A stretch of DNA of 64,000 nt from Bacteroidales bacterium UBA5197 (GTDB lineage Bacteria > Bacteroidota > Bacteroidia > Bacteroidales > Lentimicrobiaceae): NCBI GenBank assembly GCA_002412885.1, contig DHVX01000090.1:76354-140353 (forward strand), read 5' to 3'. The notes under the pieces were generated by a model. That model ran no database searches. It was not told the origin of the DNA and saw only the letters and a program-made list of their open reading frames with translations. Within the stretch, counting starts at the first letter, position 1; every line of letters begins with the position of its first letter. The position numbers and the translations under genes were made by a program. Below are positions 1 to 9,668 of the stretch, in pieces.

Positions 1-1
1 T

Positions 2-937
2 GGTCTTCCATATTATGGCCGTGAATGGCCGGTAAGCTCAAATACACTTCCGGCATCCACCACCGGCAATGGAGTTGCAGTTACTTATCGAAATATCAGG
101 GCAAATACCACCCATTACAACCCGGCAAATTATTATTGGGATTACCGGAGTTATAATCCTTACTACAGCTATTTTACTTCACAATGGCGGCAATGCTTTT
201 TCGATGACGAACGAAGCCTTGGCGCCAAATATGATCTTGTAAACAGGCGTGGAATTGCAGGCATTGGCATCTGGGCACTTGGTTACGACAATGGATATCC
301 GGAGCTCTGGAATCTGATAGGGGAGAAGTTTGGTGATAACCCGGCTGATCTATGTACTGATACCATTTATGATTCCGGTGGGCCATGGTGGAGTTACGAA
401 AACAATGAAACATATACCGAAACTATACAATCGGCATGGGAAGGGCCACTAACCCTCACTTTCAATAACCTGAGCCTCGAAGCAGGTTTTGATTCATTAT
501 GGATTTACGATGGAATCAATACCGATGCCCCTGTGATTGCAGCACTTTCAGGCAATGAAATTCCTTCTTCGGTTTCAACTACAGGCAATGCATTTACCCT
601 TAAATTTTCATCAGATAATCTCACCTCACGTGCAGGTTATGAATTGGTGTGGAGTTGTCCGACCACAGGAATTGATCATTATATAACCCCACCGGGTATT
701 GAAATTTTTCCGGTTCCTGCCAAAGAAACACTGAATATCCGGCTTGCTGAATTTTCCGGTAATCCCGTTAAGGTTTCATTGACAAGCTTAAGCGGAAGTG
801 TTATTTACATAGAATCATATTCACAATCGGACATGATAAAGCTGCCCGTTGGAAATCTGGCATCGGGAGTATATGTGCTGGTTTGCGAAATTGACGGCAA
901 ATTGCACAGAAGAAAGATAATCATTATGCAGGATTAA
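2..937 (+). CDS. Secreted GH18-family glycosidase with CUB and T9SS sorting domains (5' end missing)
   Basis: The gene enters from the left edge of the window and stays open in frame 2 to the stop at 935-937, so only the C-terminal ~311 residues are seen. The first residues (GLPYYGREWPV) and a later GIAGIGIWALGYD..ELWNLIGEKF stretch look like the end of a glycoside hydrolase 18 (chitinase/YaaH-like) barrel. A CUB-like domain follows: a Cys, DSGG, SLWIYDG, KFSSD and a closing WSC. The last ~75 residues form a type A T9SS sorting domain (IEIFPVPAKETLNI ... LASGVYVL), so the protein should cross the outer membrane through the Por system. The catalytic DxxDxDxE motif lies outside the window, so activity cannot be judged. 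An internal ATG at 533 is not a real start, because homologous sequence continues upstream. Confidence 0.8.
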   Translation, partial: GLPYYGREWPVSSNTLPASTTGNGVAVTYRNIRANTTHYNPANYYWDYRSYNPYYSYFTSQWRQCFFDDERSLGAKYDLVNRRGIAGIGIWALGYDNGYPELWNLIGEKFGDNPADLCTDTIYDSGGPWWSYENNETYTETIQSAWEGPLTLTFNNLSLEAGFDSLWIYDGINTDAPVIAALSGNEIPSSVSTTGNAFTLKFSSDNLTSRAGYELVWSCPTTGIDHYITPPGIEIFPVPAKETLNIRLAEFSGNPVKVSLTSLSGSVIYIESYSQSDMIKLPVGNLASGVYVLVCEIDGKLHRRKIIIMQD

Positions 938-955
938 TCCTGATTGGTTCAGGAT
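937..955. terminator. Possible short bidirectional terminator
   Basis: A perfect 7-bp inverted repeat (ATCCTGA, 5-nt loop, TCAGGAT) starts at the stop codon of the GH18 gene and lies between two convergent genes. No T-run follows on either strand, so this is a weak call based mainly on position. Confidence 0.3.
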
Positions 956-973
956 ATGGCGTTTGAGATGTAT

Positions 974-1588
974 TTAAATGGTCCAGCCCGAAAACCCGAA
1001 AGGAATGGCATCATTTTGTGAAATCACAAATTTTGACTTCGATTTCCAATCCACAGATGCCCCGCCTCCTAAAGTAATCTTGTTCTCAATTTCTGCCCTC
1101 AGGTCGGCATTGCCTTCCACTGCAAAATCAGCGGTAACTTCAGTTGCATAGTAAGTGTAATCAGCAATCCGGTTATTGTTAACCAGTTTCCACAAAGTTT
1201 TATTTGACTTTCTGAGCTCCTGAAGCCTTGGAATCAAGGTAATTTTTGACTGATTTTCAAAAACCCTGCACTTTACACCGGAAATAAAGAAATCAACTGA
1301 GCGGGCTTTGGAAAGTCCTCCATTGATACCTATACCAAATTCATTCAGGCTTGCCTTCCCTGTCAGGCTCAGGCTTCGCTGTACCGTTCCATAAACAAGA
1401 TTGGCTGGTTGAAGCAAAGTATTCCAGGCAGGTGGCGGATCTTTGAAAACCTGCGCCAGCGTGCCCACACAGAAATACCCTTGTTTTCTTTTTTCAATAA
1501 TGGCTCCGGGAATTACACTGGGATCTGAACTGAAAAGCAGTGTAATGCCATAACGCTGCAAAAATTGGGGAAACGGTAGGTTTGCCAT
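974..1588 (-). CDS. Unknown small protein, weak gasdermin-like pattern
   Basis: The protein has 204 residues and no signal peptide or obvious transmembrane helix. I chose the ATG at 1588 (MANLPFPQFLQ); an in-frame TTG at 1618 is also possible. I do not recognise a named family. The order of motifs (an RYGITL strand near residue 13, a G-L-x-x-V-F turn near 42-47, LSKARSVDF..SGV near 92-105, and a C-terminal AIPFGF) brings to mind bacterial gasdermins, small pore-forming proteins of about 250 residues. The resemblance is from memory and by eye only. No caspase-like or trypsin-like protease gene is adjacent, and no Cys lies near the N terminus for lipidation, so the gasdermin idea is a hypothesis. 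It is convergent with the GH18 gene and follows susD on the same strand after ~160 bp. Confidence 0.55.
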   Translation of the reverse strand: MANLPFPQFLQRYGITLLFSSDPSVIPGAIIEKRKQGYFCVGTLAQVFKDPPPAWNTLLQPANLVYGTVQRSLSLTGKASLNEFGIGINGGLSKARSVDFFISGVKCRVFENQSKITLIPRLQELRKSNKTLWKLVNNNRIADYTYYATEVTADFAVEGNADLRAEIENKITLGGGASVDWKSKSKFVISQNDAIPFGFSGWTI

Positions 1589-1745
1589 GATTTTGTTGTT
1601 TTTGGTTAGGTAATTCAAAATTACTCCATATCAACATGAAAGTCAAGGCTTGTGTTCATACGCCGCTTAAATCGCAATACCTGTGGATTTTAGGAGATGC
1701 ATATTTCTGTATAAAAATCATCTGTAATTCGTTGCCTGATATTAC

Positions 1746-3071
1746 TCAATATCCCTCATTCTGATCTTCAATGCTGATTTTGGTGTTGGTCAGAATTTCG
1801 CTCAGCGGTATCGGGAAAAGCATCTGCCATGGCTGAGTAACAGTGGGTATAAGATCAACAGCCCTTCCCGTTCGGATCAGGTCGAACCATCTTTTGCCTT
1901 CAAATGCAAATTCAATCTGTTTTTCTCTTTCAATGATGTTGCGAAGAGAGGTGAATGTACCCGATGCTACTTGTGGCAAGCCGGCACGATTGCGAATAGC
2001 ATTGATGTCCGAAAGAATCATACCGAGATTTCCGACAGAATCAATCTGGTAATTGGCTTCTGCCCTGATCAGGTACATTTCGGCGGTTCTCAGAACGATT
2101 ACCCTGTCGCTGCCTGTGGTGAGGTCAGCATACTTTTTTGTGTAATATTTATCTCCGTGAGATGCAGCAATCAGCGCTTTTCTCTTGTCAGAAGAATCAA
2201 TATTTATAAGTACTGATGAAGGCGCATTTTCATGCCGGCCTCCAAGTGTATTTGGAAAATTATATTCAGCAAGCCTGTTCTTGTCGGTGGCACTGAAGGG
2301 CACATAAAACAATATTTCGCGCCCGGGCGCTGTATTGCTTGAGAAAAGGGCATCATATGAAGTCTCGAGCACAGGTACTATCTGCAATACCTGATTGGCA
2401 TATTGAATGGCGTTTTCAGCATTTCCTCTGGTAAGTGCAATGCTGGCAAGTAATGCAGTAGCAGCTTCAACAGTAGCTCTTTCTGAAAGGGTATTCGAAA
2501 TGTTTAAACGGGCCGATTCCAGATCGGCTATAATCTGATTATAAACATCATCTGCTGAACTGCGTGGCAGGGAGTTTTCATGCGAATCGTTAAGTGTTGG
2601 CAATAACTTAAGAGGAACGCCGCCATAAAGTCTTACAAGATTGTAATAATGAAGAGCACGTAGAAAATGCAGTTCGCCTTTATAGCTTTTCAATTCATCC
2701 TCCGAAAGGAAAGTTACATCCCTAAGCTTGAACAGCATGTAATTTACGCGGTTGATAGCCACATAAATATCAGCCCAGATTCCCTCAACCAGAATATTAT
2801 TTGCCAGAAGGCTGTTTTTGTCCACATCGTAATACTCAACCTTGGTGCCGTTGGCAATGCTGTTGTCTGATGCCAGATCACCCACAATCACCAGATTTCG
2901 CCCGTAATAATGCTGCAGCTGCAGGGCATCATAACATCCGGTAAGCGCAGCCTGCACATTCTCGCGGTTGCTGAATGCTTCTTCAGTCGATATCTGCATT
3001 TTTGGCCTCAGATCAAGGTCAGTTTCGCAGGATGCAAAAAGCAGTAACATGAATATCAGAATCTTGCGCAT
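1746..3071 (-). CDS. SusD/RagB-family outer-membrane lipoprotein
   Basis: This 441-residue protein starts with a lipoprotein signal peptide ending LLLFASC, so the mature N terminus would be Cys15, lipidated and exposed at the cell surface. SusD proteins cap the SusC channel and bind the nutrient before import. Family marks are the RPKMQISTEEAF.N..NVQAALTGCYDAL start, the TPR-like middle (GELHFLRALHYYNLVRLYGGVPL) and the C-terminal EIQFAFEGKRWFDLIRTGRA-like stretch near residues 385-405. The start codon overlaps the end of the upstream susC by 16 bp, so the two are translated as a pair. The substrate cannot be told from sequence. Confidence 0.93.
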   Translation of the reverse strand: MRKILIFMLLLFASCETDLDLRPKMQISTEEAFSNRENVQAALTGCYDALQLQHYYGRNLVIVGDLASDNSIANGTKVEYYDVDKNSLLANNILVEGIWADIYVAINRVNYMLFKLRDVTFLSEDELKSYKGELHFLRALHYYNLVRLYGGVPLKLLPTLNDSHENSLPRSSADDVYNQIIADLESARLNISNTLSERATVEAATALLASIALTRGNAENAIQYANQVLQIVPVLETSYDALFSSNTAPGREILFYVPFSATDKNRLAEYNFPNTLGGRHENAPSSVLINIDSSDKRKALIAASHGDKYYTKKYADLTTGSDRVIVLRTAEMYLIRAEANYQIDSVGNLGMILSDINAIRNRAGLPQVASGTFTSLRNIIEREKQIEFAFEGKRWFDLIRTGRAVDLIPTVTQPWQMLFPIPLSEILTNTKISIEDQNEGY

Positions 3072-6000
3072 AGGCCAATCATTAAACTTTTAGGTTGCGG
3101 GCAGGTAAAGAAATCGGTGCCCAATGCAATCGGATTCAATCCATTGTAATTTATTTCCGGGTCCATGCCCGAATATCTTGTAAATGTCAGAAGGTTTTTC
3201 CCGGCCACGAATACTTCTAAGCGGCTGATCCCGGCTCTGGATATTAGCTTTTCGGGAAGTTCATAACTGAACCTGACGTTTTTCAGCCTCAGAAAAGATC
3301 CATCTTCAACGAAACGCGATGAAAACCGCTGGTTATAAACAGACGCTTTTGGCACATCAGTTATGTCGCCCGGATTTTGCCAGCGGCGCAAAATGGCAGT
3401 TGTCTGATTGCTGAGTGAGATGGTTTCGGTGTAGATGCGGGTTGAATTGAAAATGCTGTTGCCATATGAGAATGAAAATCTGAAATCAAAGCTAAAATTT
3501 TTCCATGATAAGTTGCTTCCAACGCCTCCATAGAAAACCGGATGCGGACTGCCGATCTTTTTTCGGTCAAGGTCATTGATTTTTCCGTCCCCGTTGAGGT
3601 CTTCGTAAATCAGGTTTCCATCATCAGGGTTTACCCCCAGCGAGTTAAATCCATAGAAAAATGATACCGGTTCTCCAACCTCAATGCTGCTGCTAGCTCT
3701 GCCAATATTACGAATTGGTTGATCTTCATAAAGTTCAAGTACTTTGTTGCGGTTGCTTGTAAAATTCAGCATTGCATCCCATCTGAAAGGCCCTTCGATA
3801 ATGGGAATGATTGCAGAGATTTCTACTCCTTGATTCTCAATTTTGCCAATGTTCGACATTACGAAAGCATGCCCTGTTGAAGTAGGCATTGGTTTTTGAA
3901 GCAGAAGGTCTTTGGTTTGCTTGTTATAATAGTCAGCCCTTATGTTGATCCTGCCGAATAATTCGATCTGTGTGCCCAGATTAAAATGGCTTGTTGATTC
4001 CCAGCGCAGATTTGGATTGGCCAGCTGAGAAGGACTTATACCCCCATCGCCGCCATAATTATTGCCGGCTGAATAAAGATCAAGCGATAAAAAGTCACCG
4101 ATCTGATCGTTGCCCGTAATGCCATAGCTGACCGATAGTATAAGTCTGGAAATAGCGTTGACTTTGAAGAACTCCTCCTTCGAAGCATACCATAATCCTG
4201 AAAATGAAGGGAATAATCCGAAACGATTGTTCTTGCCAAATTTTGATGAACCATCGCGTCGCAGATTCAAAGTAAAAATGTATCGTTCATCATAACCATA
4301 CTGAATACGCGAGAAGAGTGAGTTGGCATTAGCTTCGGTTTCATAGGATTGCGTGGAAACCGGAGTTGCCGCATCCTGAAGAAATTCAAAACTGGTACCT
4401 GCAAAGTTCTGAGCACGTAAAAAAGTATCGTGCTGGCGGTTGCTCTCAAGGCTTAAACCTGCTGTAACTGATAGCCGGTTGAGCGATCGAACCAACGAAT
4501 AATCAAGGTAGGTGGTGTGGTAAAACCTGAGTGCATTGCTGGTTGCTTCAATGCCCAATCCGTTGTATTTGGCTCCTTGTCGGGTTGTTTTTGGTGCAAA
4601 TGCCTGCTCACGGAGGTTGTAGAAATCCAGTCCAGTCAGGCTTCGTAGCGTAAAATTGTCTGCCAGGGCGTAGTTGGCCTTGAAATGAAAGGTGTTTCGA
4701 TAGGTATAGGTCAGGTTTTTTTCAAGCGTTGCTATTGCAACCGGGTTGGCATATGATCCATCGTTATTGAAACTTCCATCACTGTTGTAAACAGGAAATA
4801 CAGGTGCCAGCGATATGGCATTGGGCAAAGGTCCGTTAAGGGTCTGATCGCCTTCAACACGGTTATTTACAGAGTAAGCAAAACTGTTTCCTGATTCAAT
4901 TTTCAGCTTTTCGCTAATCTTGTAATCGTAATTCATTCTCAGATTATAGCGCTTAAAGTCTGAGCCTATTATGATACCTTCCTGATCGAAAAAGTTACCA
5001 CTGATGTAATGTTGCGATTTGTCGTTTCCACCACTGAGTGAAAGCCCGATATCGCGGGTTGGCGCAGTCCGGAATACTTCCTGCTGCCAGTCTGTATTGA
5101 TTGGATAGTTCAGAAGGGTTTCCTGACTGTATTCAGGAGTTCTGCCCTCAGCCAAAGCTTGTTCGTTCATCAGGTTCATCCATTGACGCGAATCAAGCAT
5201 GTCAAGCCTGCCGACGGTTTGTTGAAGTCCGAAGTAGCTGTATAAGTCAATCCTGTTTCGGCCCGAAACTCCGCGTTTTGTATTAATCAGAATAACGCCG
5301 TTTGATGAATTGGAGCCAAACAAAGAACTTGCCGCTGCATCTTTTAATACTGAGATGGATTCTATATCGTTAATGCTCAGATCGCTGATGGCATCAATGG
5401 ATTGTCCGCTGAAATCGAGCTGTGAATAATCTCCTGTTATAATGGGGATGCCGTCAACGACAAAAAGTGGGCGGTTGCCTGCATTGATCGAACTTATTCC
5501 CCTTATGTTGATGTTAAAACCTGAAGCAGGGGTGCCTCCATTAGCCTGAATCAGCAAACCCGAAATCTCAGATTGCATTGCTGCATTTAATGATGAGGAG
5601 TTGGTCTGATCGTAAAGGTCCATTCTCAAAAATGAAACTGCTCCGGTTAAAAGGTCTTCCGGCTCTTCGCCAAAAGCAACGACAACTGTTTCGCTCAAAG
5701 TTTTAATATCTGCCTGAAGCCTGATATTAAGCAGTGTATCTGTCCTGATGATCTGTTCCTGTTCAGTAAAACCCATGCATGAAAACCTGACAGTATTGCA
5801 ATCCTTCGGTACTTTAAGGCTATACCGGCCTTCTTCATCGGTAAAGGTGCCGCTGGTTTTGCATGTAATAAAAACATGTGCCCCGGGAATGGGCAAATCA
5901 TTTAAAGCTTCGATTACAATGCCATTGATGATGTAGAATTGTTTGTCATTTAACAGCTTGAGGATGACTTTTTTTTCTGTAAACAGTGCCTCAAGGCCTG

Positions 6001-6289
6001 CATTGCCAGCCACAATAAGAATCAGTTCCTCCGCGGTTTTTTGTCTTGCCGATACAGATATTTTACGGCTGCTCCTAACCTCAGTATCGCTGTAGGCAAA
6101 TTCATAACCGGTAAGAATTGTGATTTCGCTTAGTACTTCCTTTAGAGGACTGTTTTCAAACCTCAGATTGTACCGCTCGTTTTGCTGGGCATATGTATAA
6201 ATGGAAATCGTAAGCAAAAGCAGAAGCAGGCAGCTCTGCAATTGTATTGGTGACAGAAAATGCAAACAGTTGTCCTTGCTGTAAATCAC
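3056..6289 (-). CDS. SusC/RagA TonB-dependent receptor with STN signalling domain
   Basis: This is a 1077-residue outer-membrane transporter. A signal peptide (residues ~1-34) is followed by an STN (secretin/TonB short N-terminal) domain (~42-112), a carboxypeptidase-regulatory-like domain (~118-198), the plug (~210-330, with FVVDGIPI typical of SusC) and a long beta-barrel. The STN domain is the part that in FecA-type receptors contacts a FecR anti-sigma factor in the periplasm. Here fecR and an ECF sigma gene lie immediately upstream in the same direction. Import is expected to be driven by TonB and shared with the overlapping susD. The 236-bp gap before it may hold a promoter read by the cognate sigma factor; I could not identify one. 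Confidence 0.93.
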   Translation of the reverse strand: MIYSKDNCLHFLSPIQLQSCLLLLLLTISIYTYAQQNERYNLRFENSPLKEVLSEITILTGYEFAYSDTEVRSSRKISVSARQKTAEELILIVAGNAGLEALFTEKKVILKLLNDKQFYIINGIVIEALNDLPIPGAHVFITCKTSGTFTDEEGRYSLKVPKDCNTVRFSCMGFTEQEQIIRTDTLLNIRLQADIKTLSETVVVAFGEEPEDLLTGAVSFLRMDLYDQTNSSSLNAAMQSEISGLLIQANGGTPASGFNINIRGISSINAGNRPLFVVDGIPIITGDYSQLDFSGQSIDAISDLSINDIESISVLKDAAASSLFGSNSSNGVILINTKRGVSGRNRIDLYSYFGLQQTVGRLDMLDSRQWMNLMNEQALAEGRTPEYSQETLLNYPINTDWQQEVFRTAPTRDIGLSLSGGNDKSQHYISGNFFDQEGIIIGSDFKRYNLRMNYDYKISEKLKIESGNSFAYSVNNRVEGDQTLNGPLPNAISLAPVFPVYNSDGSFNNDGSYANPVAIATLEKNLTYTYRNTFHFKANYALADNFTLRSLTGLDFYNLREQAFAPKTTRQGAKYNGLGIEATSNALRFYHTTYLDYSLVRSLNRLSVTAGLSLESNRQHDTFLRAQNFAGTSFEFLQDAATPVSTQSYETEANANSLFSRIQYGYDERYIFTLNLRRDGSSKFGKNNRFGLFPSFSGLWYASKEEFFKVNAISRLILSVSYGITGNDQIGDFLSLDLYSAGNNYGGDGGISPSQLANPNLRWESTSHFNLGTQIELFGRINIRADYYNKQTKDLLLQKPMPTSTGHAFVMSNIGKIENQGVEISAIIPIIEGPFRWDAMLNFTSNRNKVLELYEDQPIRNIGRASSSIEVGEPVSFFYGFNSLGVNPDDGNLIYEDLNGDGKINDLDRKKIGSPHPVFYGGVGSNLSWKNFSFDFRFSFSYGNSIFNSTRIYTETISLSNQTTAILRRWQNPGDITDVPKASVYNQRFSSRFVEDGSFLRLKNVRFSYELPEKLISRAGISRLEVFVAGKNLLTFTRYSGMDPEINYNGLNPIALGTDFFTCPQPKSLMIGLCARF

Positions 6290-6525
6290 CTTGATTTTTC
6301 TTCCGGATTAGCCCCTAAAGATAAGCCAGTTTTTCAAAAAAATAATACATGTTATAAAACATGAAAATTATTGATGAATAATAAGGCGAAGGCTGCAAAT
6401 GATTGCAAAATGAAAGAAGATAAATGTTTTTTCACAGCAGCGCAATGCCGGAACTTAGCTTATGCGATGGAAAAACAAATGTGCATCAGAAAAGTGACAA
6501 CCTGATGAAGTGACAAAAATGGATC

Positions 6526-7482
6526 TTACTTTAAATCCGCTTTTTCAAATACAATGGTTTCACCTTCAACTCTGTAGGTAACAGGTGCCAGGGTTATGAT
6601 CAGTTCCAGCGTTTCCTTTAAGGTTTCTCCTGAAAGGCTGAAAGTGAAATTGTATGTTGCTGCATTATTTTCAACCCTGAATGATTTTCCATAGCGCAGG
6701 TTCAGGGCTATTGCAATTTCGGGTAGCGGAGTATTGTTGAACGAAAGTTTTTCTTCTTTCCAAAGCGTGAGCTCTTTGGCATTGACTTTTTCAATAATGA
6801 AAAGTCCACTGGTTTTGTTAAAGATCAGCTTTTCGTTTGGCACCATACTGGCAAAAAGTTTTCCCCCATTTGCGGAAACATTTACGCTTCCTTCAACCAG
6901 AATGACTTCAGCTTCAGATGAACCTGAAAAATTCATCACGCTGAAAGAAGTTCCGGTAACCTCAACATCTATATCGCCGGTGAGAATCTTAAATGGAGTG
7001 TTGTTGTTTATTACATCAAAATATGCATGTCCCTGAAGATCAATCAATCGGTTTTTAACGAATGTTTTCTCATAAGTGATGCTGCTTTCGCCTGTCAGCC
7101 ATACTTTGGAACCATCGGGCAAGGTAAAATCAACAACTTGTCCTTTCGCAGAAGTTAACTGCATTTGTGCGGGGGAAATTGTTTGATTGAATGCAAAGTA
7201 AAGCACTGCAGTCAGACCTGTCAATATAGCCAGTCCAGCAGCAATTTTCAGGAAGGTCAGCTTTATTAAAGGTTTTTGTTTTGAGGTGTGATGATCAATT
7301 TTCTGAAACAAGGCATCGAAGTCCGGTTTGCGGGCTGCTGACTTCATTTCTTCCGGGTTATCCCATTGTTTCTTCATCAGGGTATCAACCTCCTCTGATG
7401 AAATCAGTTCCTGCTCTTCCTTCGGCTTAATTAATCCGGCGTAGAAACGGGCAAATATATTTGGACTAAGTTTCTTTTTCAT
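6526..7482 (-). CDS. FecR-family anti-sigma factor (DUF4974 C-terminal)
   Basis: The 318-residue protein has a cytosolic N-terminal part (~1-85), one transmembrane helix (~86-108, FLKIAAGLAILTGLTAVLYFAF), a periplasmic FecR domain (~115-215, with DFTLPDGSKVWLTGESSITY) and a C-terminal DUF4974 region (~245-315, LPEIAIALNLRYGKSFRVEN). Proteins of this type hold an ECF sigma factor inactive and release it when the STN domain of the loaded receptor signals. It lies 51 bp after the ECF sigma gene and before the STN-bearing susC, the usual order of such a cassette. Confidence 0.93.
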   Translation of the reverse strand: MKKKLSPNIFARFYAGLIKPKEEQELISSEEVDTLMKKQWDNPEEMKSAARKPDFDALFQKIDHHTSKQKPLIKLTFLKIAAGLAILTGLTAVLYFAFNQTISPAQMQLTSAKGQVVDFTLPDGSKVWLTGESSITYEKTFVKNRLIDLQGHAYFDVINNNTPFKILTGDIDVEVTGTSFSVMNFSGSSEAEVILVEGSVNVSANGGKLFASMVPNEKLIFNKTSGLFIIEKVNAKELTLWKEEKLSFNNTPLPEIAIALNLRYGKSFRVENNAATYNFTFSLSGETLKETLELIITLAPVTYRVEGETIVFEKADLK

Positions 7483-7533
7483 TTTATTGGTTCTGTATTT
7501 TATACACCTGGTGAAGGTGTTTTACTTAAGCGA

Positions 7534-8082
7534 TCAGTTTAATATTTTTTTCAGGGCCAATTTAACCGTCTTGATGGCAAGGCTTTTGTGCACTTCTATG
7601 GTTCTTACCGAAAGGCTGAGTAAGGCAGCGACCTCTTTATTTGAAAACCCTTCAATATTTCCAAGTTGAAAAACTTTTCGGCGCTGTGCCGGCAGATCAT
7701 CAATTACCTTGTCGATTTTTTCTTTAAGGTCGGCGTAAATCAGCTCATTTTCAAGATTGGTTGATTGTGTCAGATGTCCGGTTATGTATTCCCGGTAAGC
7801 CTTTTCGTTGATCTTCTTCCGCTGAATATTGAAAAGGTGGTTTTTGGTGATGGTGTAAATGTAATTGTTCAGGGAAAGTTCTTCTTTGAGCCCTGCCCGC
7901 TCATCCCATATTTTGATAAATACATCCTGCACCACATTTTCGGCATCTTCGGGTGAATTGTAATACCTGATGGCAAAATAGTAAACCTTTTCCCGGTATT
8001 TCCGGAAAATCTCCTCAAAAGCTTTTTTATCTCCGCGCTTGAGTCTGCTTACCAACGGTTTATCATCAGATTCTTCCTTCAT
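7534..8082 (-). CDS. ECF RNA polymerase sigma factor (RpoE-like)
   Basis: The 182-residue protein has region 2 (~15-80: FEEIFRKYREKVYYFAIRYY..PEDAENVVQDVFIKIWDER) and region 4 (~125-178: LPAQRRKVFQLGNIEGFSNKEVAALLSLSVRTIEVHKSLAIKTVK) with no region 3, the standard ECF layout. It should direct transcription of the receptor genes downstream and be held by the FecR protein encoded next. A TAnnTTTG -7 element lies ~28 bp upstream, so the sigma gene itself looks transcribed from a housekeeping promoter. Confidence 0.95.
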   Translation of the reverse strand: MKEESDDKPLVSRLKRGDKKAFEEIFRKYREKVYYFAIRYYNSPEDAENVVQDVFIKIWDERAGLKEELSLNNYIYTITKNHLFNIQRKKINEKAYREYITGHLTQSTNLENELIYADLKEKIDKVIDDLPAQRRKVFQLGNIEGFSNKEVAALLSLSVRTIEVHKSLAIKTVKLALKKILN

Positions 8083-8109
8083 TTTCTCTTACCTGTTTCT
8101 GGTAACCGG

Positions 8110-8117
8110 CAAAGGTA
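8110..8117 (-). promoter_or_regulatory. Bacteroidota -7 promoter element of the ECF sigma gene
   Basis: On the minus strand the sequence is TACCTTTG, an exact TAnnTTTG match, 28 bp before the ATG at 8082. No TTG lies at the ideal -33 distance. Confidence 0.5.
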
Positions 8118-8204
8118 AGATTTCAGCAGATATTCAGGAAAAAGTGTCAAAATAAGTTTTAGCGTTGTACATTCATTAATGCACCTGCAAACAATCACAA
8201 AAAA

Positions 8205-8229
8205 ACCTGACAGTTTTTTACTGTCAGGT
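8205..8229 (-). terminator. Terminator of the susC2-susD2 unit
   Basis: A perfect 10-bp inverted repeat (ACCTGACAGT, 5-nt loop, ACTGTCAGGT) lies 36 bp past the susD2 stop. Read on the minus strand it is followed by TTTTTGTG. It separates this unit from the ECF sigma gene downstream. Confidence 0.8.
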
Positions 8230-8264
8230 GAAAATTTAACTCCTATCTTTCTTTTGATAATCAA

Positions 8265-9647
8265 TCACATATCCCACCAAAATCTATCCTGCAGTGTTGG
8301 TAAGGTTGCCGGAAAGTTATTGTTGAACAAACGTTCAGTTTGCGGATAAGCAAACCTGCGTGGAATGGCGCCTCCCGGATTCTGATTGTGGTCGCCTCCT
8401 GTGTTGGGGGTGAGCTCAGGAAATCCGGTGCGACGGTAATCAGTCCACGACTCAATATTACAGAATAAAGCAATATACTTTTGCTTTATGATCGTCCGAA
8501 GATCCTGATCAAAGTTTCCGTTCAGCACACAATAGGCCTCCTGAAAGCTGAGGATTGTTTCATTGCTGGTTGTGCCTCCTGTAATTTTATCGATATTCGC
8601 CCTGACAGCTTCATTCAATGCAATTTGTGCTGCCGGATCACCGGGATTTATCCTGATACGTGCTTCAGCCTCAATAAATTTTACCTCATGATAGGTCATC
8701 AGCAGCGAAGGGGAAGCGGTGGAAGTAAAGTACAATCCATTGAGGGTTGATTCCCCGAACTTTTTCTTGTAGTAGAAATTTTTGCGGGGGTCATTGGTTA
8801 GCAACAGCAGATTTGTAAAGTTTGGATGAGGAAGAATATAATTAAGCAGTGTATAGGAATAAAAGGGATTGTATTCCGAAGCCGAATAACCATATTGAAA
8901 CATCAGATCTCCATCTGCTGAAGTCATTGCATTTGCGGTCGCTTCTAGCGCTTTTTCGGCAGGATTGTAGTCCAGTTCCCCGCTTTTTTTACTCAGGTGC
9001 ATATAATAGCGGGCTTTAAGTGCCCATGCTGCTTTTATCCACTTACCTGCATCACCACCAAACATTATATCATCAGAAGCTGGCTTCTTCCCTGCATATT
9101 CTGTTTCCAGAAGCTGAATGCTTTCATCAAGCAATTGTTGTATGGCTTCATATATTTCTTTTTGAGAATCATAAACGGGATTGCGGTTTGTAGAGCCTTT
9201 CAGTGCTTCCTTAAAGGGTACATCGCCATACAGAGATGTAACATTTCCCAGGCAATTGGCCAGCAATACTTTGCCAATCCCTGCATAGTAGAATGATCCT
9301 TCTTTTTCGGCCAGTTCTATCATTACTTTCAGGTTTACCATGGGGCCATCGTAATAGTCATTCCAGTTCCAATCCACGTAAAGGGCTTCATTCAGAATAT
9401 ATTGCTGCACCTGCACCGGATGGTTATCTACGCCTTCGTAGTATTGCATAAATATTCCTGTCATTACCTGGGTTGTGCCGATATTCAGGCGGGCCAAACG
9501 CTCCTGATTATAGGGCAGCATCACCGAAGGAGGTACTTCAGTCGGCCGGTTGGGATTCACATTGGCATCTTCAAGTTCGCAACTGTTGAAAAGCATGACT
9601 CCCATGAGCATCAATGGAAGCCTTATGATGAATGATTTTGTATTCAT
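8265..9647 (-). CDS. SusD/RagB-like nutrient-binding lipoprotein (SusD_2 type)
   Basis: This 460-residue lipoprotein has a signal peptide ending MLFNSC (Cys23). It then shows the ELEDANVNPNRPTEVPPSVMLP start and internal GIGKVLLANCLGNVTSLYGDVPFKEAL stretch typical of the SusD_2 group (starch-binding associating with outer membrane). It is expected to act as the surface lid of the SusC2 channel encoded 21 bp upstream. It differs clearly in sequence from the SusD at 1746-3071, so the two pairs probably take up different substrates. Confidence 0.92.
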   Translation of the reverse strand: MNTKSFIIRLPLMLMGVMLFNSCELEDANVNPNRPTEVPPSVMLPYNQERLARLNIGTTQVMTGIFMQYYEGVDNHPVQVQQYILNEALYVDWNWNDYYDGPMVNLKVMIELAEKEGSFYYAGIGKVLLANCLGNVTSLYGDVPFKEALKGSTNRNPVYDSQKEIYEAIQQLLDESIQLLETEYAGKKPASDDIMFGGDAGKWIKAAWALKARYYMHLSKKSGELDYNPAEKALEATANAMTSADGDLMFQYGYSASEYNPFYSYTLLNYILPHPNFTNLLLLTNDPRKNFYYKKKFGESTLNGLYFTSTASPSLLMTYHEVKFIEAEARIRINPGDPAAQIALNEAVRANIDKITGGTTSNETILSFQEAYCVLNGNFDQDLRTIIKQKYIALFCNIESWTDYRRTGFPELTPNTGGDHNQNPGGAIPRRFAYPQTERLFNNNFPATLPTLQDRFWWDM

Positions 9648-9668
9648 ATTTCAGGGTGTTGATGATGA

